This document shows positions 56,530-64,000 of a stretch of 64,000 bases of DNA, piece by piece. The position numbers and the translations under genes were made by a program. Source of the DNA: Avena insularis (lineage: Eukaryota > Streptophyta > Magnoliopsida > Poales > Poaceae); assembly GCA_023614405.1 (NCBI GenBank), contig CM042685.1, positions 231,425,661 to 231,489,660 on the forward strand. Direction: 5' to 3'. Positions within the stretch are counted from its first letter, which is position 1, and each line of letters opens with the position of its first letter. The notes under the pieces are model-generated. The model was given only the letters and a program-made list of their open reading frames with translations. It had not been told where the DNA came from and ran no database searches.

Positions 56530-57639
56530 TTCTTCTTGCTTCTTGTGCCTAACTTAAAGGCGTTAAAGAAAAGTATTATTTGGGAGATAACCCAAGAGTT
56601 TCCTTGAGTCTTGTAAGTTATTACTTCAGTAATGACCTCTCCTTATCCTTTTTGTTTGCTTTTTGTGCCAAGAGTGACCTCTAATGAGAGGGAAGTAAGA
56701 TTTGGGGAGTTGCTGTCCCAAAATAGATTTCTGTCCTCCACCAACAAATTTTGTGAGGAGTCTCTATAAATCAGATTGAGCTCAAATTTTACAAATAAAT
56801 CCCCCAGTATGTTAGCTAACTTTCGTCAGTTCAACACTTTTTGATTTGAGCAACAAAAGATGTTCGAAAAAATCGGTTTCTACCTGCTGGTCTGTTTTGA
56901 TAGATTTCTGCCATTATTTGCATTTGCTTCTTATTGATTCCCTTTTGAGTTATTTTTGGGAAATTGAGCTTTTTGAAGGAGTTGCTACAGTATCTTGTGT
57001 TTTTAGTGAAAAGATTTGCCAGAGGTCTAATATCTTTTGAATAAGCTAATGTTGCTAATGAAGACGGTTTGAAGTTTTGTATGAAGGAAAAATTTCAGGT
57101 GTAGAGGGAGAATGATGCAATGAGATGAAGAATGGACAAAAGCTCAAGCTTGGGTATGCCACCATGATGTCACCCCAAGAAATATCCAATAGGTACAAGA
57201 GTCAAATCTTGGGGATGCCCAAGGCGTCCCCTTTTTCATCAATAAAAAGCTCAGGTTTGTCTAGACACTTCGTTTTTATTGTTTCATGCACAGTTATGTT
57301 GTTCTTGGAGCATCTTAGTTTTTGTTTGCTTTGCTTAGGTTGTTTAGTTTGCTTGAATAAAGTAGTTTGGACCCTCGTTCTCGCTGTGTTGTTTTGCAAA
57401 TAAGTTTGCTTGGTGTTGGAAAGGAGTAGTAAGTCTTGCTTGAAGTGCAAGAGGAGCTTGCATTGACTGTGACTTAGACTTTGGCATGACATGCTAGGTG
57501 TTGTTTTGACCTTATGCTTAGTGATTATTGCTGTAGCATGACTTGCTCCAGGCCATTGGGATTTCTTAGTGTGCCTGTTGTTTTAGCATGCAAAAGCATA
57601 GTATTGTGGTATTCTCCTTTGATGTTTTGCTTGGGTTGA
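56530..57639 (+). other. Non-coding 3' region of element L
   Basis: 56535-57240 repeats the K 3' region. The rest (57300-57639) has no coding signal or LTR. It ends at the giant LTR. Confidence 0.6.
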
Positions 57640-60600
57640 TGTAACATCCCAGCATTAGAGCTTAGAAATAAGCTGAACACATATGTGTGCATTGCATTCA
57701 TGCATAGAAAATCTGAATAATTTTCGCGCTTTTAAATAAAAACTTGTCAAATTGATTGAAGCTTCTCTTAACTTGATGGAATTGAAGTAGATCATCAAGT
57801 TGATTGCGATAAGTTTCAATATGACCTTTGCTAAAACCTTATTTTGGGTAAACATGATTTGATTTAAGGGTAGGTCAAATGGAATAAAACTAAAACCCTA
57901 ATACATTACTTAATGATTTACATTTGATCCTTAGGTGATCATATCATAGTATTCATTATAATCACTCATGAATACCAAATTATAAATATAACACAAATAA
58001 TAAGAATGTAACAATTATATCTTAATCTCATCTACTTATACCATGAGTATCATGGAAATATCTAACTTTAACTCTTTATTGAGATTGAGTAGGAAAGAAA
58101 CCAAGTCAAGGTCATTCACCACATATCCTCCTTTCCATATCAATCCTTATGGAATCCTATCTCAATATCTATTGTTCATCAATGTTGAGTAATCAACTAT
58201 TGATTCACCCATTCTTAACTTATCAATTCTTGATATATCAACTCTTGTCCTTATTATAGCATTCACTCAAGGCTTATAAAGAAAGAAGTAAGAAGAGATA
58301 AGTAGTGATGCTAGTTCTAGATGTCATCTATAGGAGGGGAGTGATTTGAGGAAATCAAATCAATATAGTAACAAAGAAGATTACAAGAATGAAGTCTAAA
58401 GATAGTTACCAGGAGTAGTCCTAATGGATCAAGTAGGTATAGTCCATGAATTATATCTCTTAATCCAATAGAGCTAAACAGAAGATAATTACAATACCAC
58501 TGTAATGTTGAATGGATAGAAGCCTTGATTAGCCAACTGGAAACCTGAATCATAAAAGATCAAAGGATTATAATGACCATGCCTTATTCACCAATATTGA
58601 ATGCTTATACCATGTATAAGTGACATTGGTGGATAAAACATGATTGAACCCTAGTATAGATATGTTATTCTAGGTTAGCCATGGCAAGTCACATTAATAC
58701 AATGAGAGATTAGAGTATGAATGTAGTTAGAAGTAACCACTTGTTGGATTGAAGGTTATCAGCAGTAGAGTAGTTGATATAACCAAGTATAGCTATGAGA
58801 AGCTTAGGAAGGCTTCAGTGACAAGATTCTGAGATTTTTAAGAGAGATTACAAAGTAATCTGAGAAGTAAGAAGGTGATTATTCAAGTGGAATTAGAATC
58901 AAAATAAGTACTCTAGTGATGAGAGTTATTGTTATGAGAAGATCATATAGAGCTTTAGTGTCAAGCTCATCAAAATTACAAATGAATTTAGGAGGAGAAA
59001 TTATGGATAAGAACATTCTTGTGAAGTAAAGCTCATCATGTTAACATATGATGATGAATATGAAGGAGTAGTATATCTAGGAAAGGAATTCCTTAATTAG
59101 AAGTCTAGAATTATGAAGTATGGAATATAGGAATTCTTGGTAAACACTAGACCCTAGAACTTTACCAAACATATTATCCATTTCATCAAATTGATCTATC
59201 ATCTTATTTACACAAAGCTTCATAGAAATATTTACTACATCAAATTACCTGAGCACATCTTTGTCATTTTTAATCATCATTATCATATGTGCTTAAAAAT
59301 TAACTTTATCAATTCTTTCTCATAAGTTATCCTAGAAAACAAATCCACTATTTTACTTTGAATGGTGATATTATTAAATCACCAACATAAAGACAATAGG
59401 TTTAGCCATTAATCTTTATTCACATCAACAAAATAAAATAAGTATAGTAAGTACCTTAAACCCTAGGGTGAGTAAGTACAATTCAGAATTCTAAACTTAT
59501 TAATAAGTTTTCTCATCAACACCTCATAAATATTCTATATATAATCATAAGACAAAGTCTTTAATTCATTTCTCTAACCACTCATCCCATATGAGCATGG
59601 AATAAGTGGGGATCCAATATTATAAACCATCCTACCTTGTACTATGTGATTAAATAAATATAAATAAACCCTATGAATATTACTAAACATTTTAAAACTT
59701 AATTACTCCAAATAAAAGTGAAAACAATGATATAGGAAAGAATATATATAAAGGAATTAAAGAAAATATCACAATACATAATAAAAGTTCACAAATGGAT
59801 TTTTAATAACTTTATTATTGTTGCAAGTATTCAACAAATAAAATTCCAAAAAGAAAAGTTCAAACCAAATCTAAAAATACAAACCTAAAAACAAACAAAA
59901 AATGAAAAAGGAATAAAACTAGGGAAAAACAGAGGAACACCCAATCTGGCCCACGGCCCATTTCCTCTTTCTTATCCATCGCCACGAGCAACCACAGCCA
60001 CCCAACTGAAGCCCAGTAGCAGCCCAACAACCAGCCCAATCTATCTCTCTCTGGTTGACAAGTGGGACCAAGGAGGGACCGCGGAGTAAATCAGAAAAAT
60101 TGCTAGGGGGTTTTCCACAAAAAGTACGTAGTCGTCTTCCTCCCCGACGTCACAAGCAGCTGGCTATCAGCATCGCCGCCATCCGCCGCCGCGCCATGAC
60201 ATCTGGCATGCCAAGATGAGCGCCCCCGCTCTGTGTTGTCTATTTAACCCCAGCGCCGCTGCAGACGAACCCTAATTCCCTTCCTCCTCTCAAATTCCCC
60301 TTCTACCGATGAACCCTAACCCACCAGGGATCGAGCTAGAGCTCGCTTCCGGCCGTCCTGAGCCACGCCGTGATGCTTGGAAGACTCGCCGTGTTCGACT
60401 CCGTCGATTGCCCCCATCAGCACCAGCCGGTGAAGTCCCAGGCGCTCGGATTAAGACCCCGTTCCCAACTACGGCCGCCGTCTTTCCCATTGATTCCGGC
60501 AACCACTCGCGTCGCCGACCACACTGCCGCACTCCTGGTGAGTTCCTGAGTTCCCTCGTGTATTCAAATGATCCAATTGCTTCTCAGACGAGACACCGAA

Positions 60601-63600
60601 TGTCGCTGCAGCATAGCCGCTTCGCCGCTGCAGCCGTGCCACTCCGGTGACCATTTGAGGGTTGCGCCACCACTATACGGTTCATGACGACGTCCTCTTT
60701 CCGTTAAGCCCAGGCACAGCCCGCGCGCGCAGCCGATTCGCGAATTCGAGCATCATCTGAGAGCAATGCCATTGCTGATGTCATCATGACATCAGGGTGA
60801 GGTCACCCTTGACCTGGTCCACCCCGTTGACTAATCTTTGCTGATGTGGCTTATGACGTGGCCTAAGCCCCACATGTCTATGACCATGGGTAGATCCCAT
60901 CTGAGTGTAAAAAGTTTCATTTCTGTTTAGAGAAGAATTAAAACAATATGAATTCAAATTTCAATATTCCAACAATAAAATAAAATGATTAAATCTTCTA
61001 AATTTAATATCTTTTGTTTTATAAATCAGAAAAATACATATAATGTATGAAAATGTTTAGAAAAATAAAATCTACAACTTAAAACTATTATTAAATATTA
61101 TTATGATGATTATTTAAATAAATATTATTTAATAAATACTTTACAAAGTTTTAATACTTTGATAATTAATATTTTAATAATGGTAAATGTTAAAAATCTA
61201 AATAAAATACCAAAAATCTTAGAAAAATAAGAATTAGAGTTTAAAACTATAATGATGCATTATTATTCCTCTTAATTAAATATTTATTATTTATTAATTA
61301 TTTATAAAGTAATAAACCTTATTAAAACCATATCTTATTATTTATAAACCACAAAAATAAATGTAATATACCAAAATGATCACAAAAATAATACCTACAT
61401 GTTAAAAATGTGGTATTACACTTTTGTGTTAAATAAAAAGTTAAACACCTTCATAAATTGAATTTAAACCTATTTCTTTAGTTAATAATTCATATTATGT
61501 CAAATAAAATTTGTTAATATTTCTTAAATTAATGAATTGAGTCTAATAATAAGTATTAGTCTTAAATATTGTTGTGTGAAGCCAAAATGATTTAGCACAC
61601 TTTAAATACAATTTTATTAAATTATCTTTCAAACATAAGTATAAATTATTATATAAAAGAATTCTTATCTAATAAAAATCTCCAAGAATAATTTGTAAAG
61701 AGATAAAACCTATTCCTTTACTGTAACCACAAGTTTATAAACAAATCAAAACACTATAAGTGAGTTCATAAGTAATAAATAATATTGTTTACTTATTCAC
61801 AAACATTAACCACACCCTTATAGGAAGGTAAATCCCTTTATACCATTAAAATGTAAAGAAATCACTACTCCAATAGAAGTAATGCCATTCTTAAGTAACT
61901 CTAAGGAGACAATATAAAATAAACATGATACAAGTATCATAAGCAATACACCCTAAGTCTATCTACATTCTTAAAGTTACTTCTAGTTACCAAACTTTAA
62001 GTATAATGCTAACAACTTTATTATATACTTTATAGTTAACTTTGGTCTGTTATAATTAAATTGTAAAGCATCTCAAGTCCAAACTATTCAAGCAAGCACC
62101 AACAACATCAAGCACATCTGATTAACCACAAAGATTGTTTAAACCTTAATAAAGGAATCTTTTCTTCAAAAGTTATTCATTTTACCACTTCAATCAACAT
62201 ATGACAATTAATAGTAAACACCTTACTTTATACTTTACTTGTATAATAAGATTGTTAATACTTAAATTCTTGATAAGTGACATTACTTGTAAAGTAAAAC
62301 TTGAATATAAACAATTAAGATGTAAGCAACCTTGGGTAGCATTCCATACTGTGTATTTTGTTGTTGTATAAATACATGTTGTTTTCCACACACTCACAAG
62401 CCTTAATAAGAAGCACATGTGTGAAACTTAATCTAAAAGGGCAACACATTCCAAGGAAACCCTTTCTAGTATCCAAACCCTAGATCAACGTTATCCCCGA
62501 GATTTGCGTTTATCAACTTGCATTACATTACTTATGCATAAAAGCATCTTGCTTCTTTAAACATTAGTCCTTACCGGACCAATGATGCAGATTTCCGCTA
62601 TTGGATCTTATATTGTCTTGAAGATCGTGAGTGCATAATCTTGCAATCACAAAAGGCAAGTTCACACTTGCTCATGTGCTTTGATTATTTTTTGTAAAGT
62701 ATTTTTACAAATCCAGTGTTGTCATCACCTGCATTTGAAAAAGGACAGAAAACACTATTTTCATAATAATGTGATTATAGGTTATTTACCATGAGGTAAT
62801 AACCTACTATAAGAGTTCCGGTGGTAAAGGAACATATTATCTAGGACTTAACAACCAATATCGCCAGTGATTCTTGCGTCGTATATTACGCGTTGACCAT
62901 GAGATTTGGAATGGGACGAAGAAGTCAGCTGTATATTTTCCCTCTCGCATGGAGCTGGATGTGCGGGCCGTGGCTGTTATCACTCGTAGCGTGCATATTA
63001 TTTATGGTAATTCATAGAGGCTATGCAGCATATGGGTGGGAGCCCTCAACGTCCCACGATAGTTCCGGCATCTGAACGGTCTGTACTGCCATTGCCGTAA
63101 TTCAATAGGTGGGCTGGCATACACCAAAGAGACATGCGGGGTCGCGGAGAAAGCAGTGATTGGCTTGGGTCTTAGTCTGGGCCTCACACCAAGGAAGTGT
63201 GAATGGGTTCGCGGCCCGGATGTGCAACAAAGCTAAGATCTCTCATGGGTAAAGTGACGCACCTCTGCAGAGTGTAAGAATCAGAATTTGTTACTCCCTG
63301 TTCTGGAAGGAGCTGAACAGCGGGAAAGGAACCCCATGAAGGTTCTGGTAAACCCGTGAAGGCTGACGGACATAGTTTTTCAGAATAAAAGCAACCTTTG
63401 AAGAAATGTTTACGAAAACTTGCATTGCCTACGACCTACGGTCTGTGGTTGTAGATATAGTGCAGCAAACACTCTTTTCTAGTGAACTTGCTAAGTACGC
63501 TCGTACTCAAAGTATCTTCTTAACCCTTGCTAGGTTCTAAAGCCAGTATATTCGATGTTGACATCAAGTTATGCTCCAGGAATCATCATCAAAAGCTAAA

Positions 63601-64000
63601 GCTCTTCAATGGAGTCAAGAAAGTCAACGTATACATCAATTCAAGTGAAGACTAAGTTTCTGATTAGATAAGAATAGAATTTCTAACCATAGAACCTACT
63701 TCTGTAGAATATTGCAATAACAGCAATACAAGCCAGTAGTTCAGCTACTAGTTTTATAAGTATGGTAGCTATGAGTTATTTATTACTGATTCTTCTTCGT
63801 AAGAAGTTTATTTCTCTCTCTTTAACCTAGAGTGTTCTATGGATCTTGTGTAAAGAGTTGAGTTGCAACCTATAGTCATGTCTTGGACCTGCTATGTTTC
63901 TGTTGTACTACTCCGAGGGATGTAATACTAGTGAACGGTGTTTCATTGGTGTTATGTCAACGACTATAGTGTACTACATCATGAATTGGTATGCTGGGTC
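57640..64000 (+). mobile_element. Giant LTR (LARD / long-LTR Gypsy type), partial
   Basis: Starts TGTAACATCCCAGC at 57640, the opening of the long LTRs of grass LARD-like (Sukkula type) elements. A long AT-rich U3 (57640-60200) leads to a TATTTAA box (60241) and a GC-rich leader (60250-60720) with accctaattccc and ctccggtgacc segments, then AT-rich sequence, then a GC-richer part (62880-63360) with gagggaaagg- and accccatgaaggttc-like blocks that recur in such LTRs. No gag, pol or convincing ORF is present in over 6 kb. The end lies beyond 64000, so total length is unknown. The five bases before the start are gttga. Confidence 0.6.
60241..60247 (+). promoter_or_regulatory. TATA-like box in the giant LTR
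   Basis: TATTTAA in tctatttaacccc, directly before a sharp rise in GC content, fitting the U3/R border. Confidence 0.4.

Larger units (their letters stand above)
53919..57639 (+). mobile_element. Element L: Gypsy, 5' LTR plus gag/protease-like ORFs, no 3' LTR
   Basis: 5' LTR 53919-55463 (1545 bp, TGATACGTCGG...GCATCATCA), primer-binding site, gag-like and protease-like frames with a frameshift, then a 3' region homologous to that of K (56530-57240) and unassigned sequence to 57639, where the next LTR begins. No reverse transcriptase or integrase. Confidence 0.75.

Noticed and set aside
60309..60650. 113-codon ORF in the giant LTR
   Set aside because: It lies in the GC-rich leader after the TATA box of a long LTR, and the opposite strand is open too; no domain.

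Overview
The window looks like an intergenic, transposon-packed stretch of a large grass genome, most likely Pooideae. The clues are a BARE/Angela-type Copia LTR, several non-autonomous Athila-like Gypsy elements with a tRNA-Asp-type primer site, a Tat-lineage Gypsy element with an antisense gene, CACTA elements, Harbinger and Mutator MITEs, and a very long LTR of the large-LTR/LARD kind. Genus cannot be fixed from the sequence alone. I found no rRNA, tRNA, CRISPR array or prokaryotic feature. Only one gene looks intact and cellular: a single-exon NAC transcription factor at 28685-29770 on the minus strand.

Layout. 1-786 is a Copia LTR running off the left edge. 787-11341 is the 3' end of a plus-strand Gypsy element; its LTR (1508-11341) is split by a complete minus-strand Athila-like element (1834-9996) with a target duplication of gtaag/gtaac. 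11342-25751 is the body of an old CACTA-type region: a decayed Ptta/En-Spm-like gene (about 13008-16146), 125-160 bp tandem repeats, a GC-rich block, an array of ~367 bp units in an alternating two-type pattern, a short-motif repeat zone and a CACTA right terminus at 25751. Inside it sits a smaller, precisely bounded CACTA element (17119-19929, duplication cgg) that carries a broken piece of an S-adenosylhomocysteine hydrolase gene. 25752-26989 is a cut minus-strand LTR. 26990-31481 is the gene island, holding the NAC gene and a relict of a second NAC 3' end.

31482-44298 is a complete but coding-dead Tat-lineage Gypsy element: 499 bp LTRs about 7% diverged, gag, protease, RT, RNase H and integrase on the plus strand, and an intron-containing antisense gene on the minus strand. 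Many of its premature stops look like CAG-to-TAG or CGA-to-TGA changes. Just before the 3' LTR there are repeated hairpin plus polypurine-like modules. 44299-48176 holds a CA microsatellite, a shrunken Copia element, a Harbinger MITE (TSD tta) and a Mutator MITE (TSD TTAAATATT). 48177-57639 holds three successive plus-strand Gypsy heads (J, K, L), each with a 5' LTR but no recognisable 3' LTR; K ends in a ~280 bp near-perfect palindrome abutting the LTR of L. 57640-64000 is the start of a giant LTR running off the right edge.

I do not see a convincing new multi-gene system. The most interesting signals are the covarying hairpin/polypurine modules, the two-type higher-order tandem array, the captured hydrolase fragment, the palindrome at the K/L junction and the stop-codon signature. 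All divergence figures and repeat counts were made by eye.
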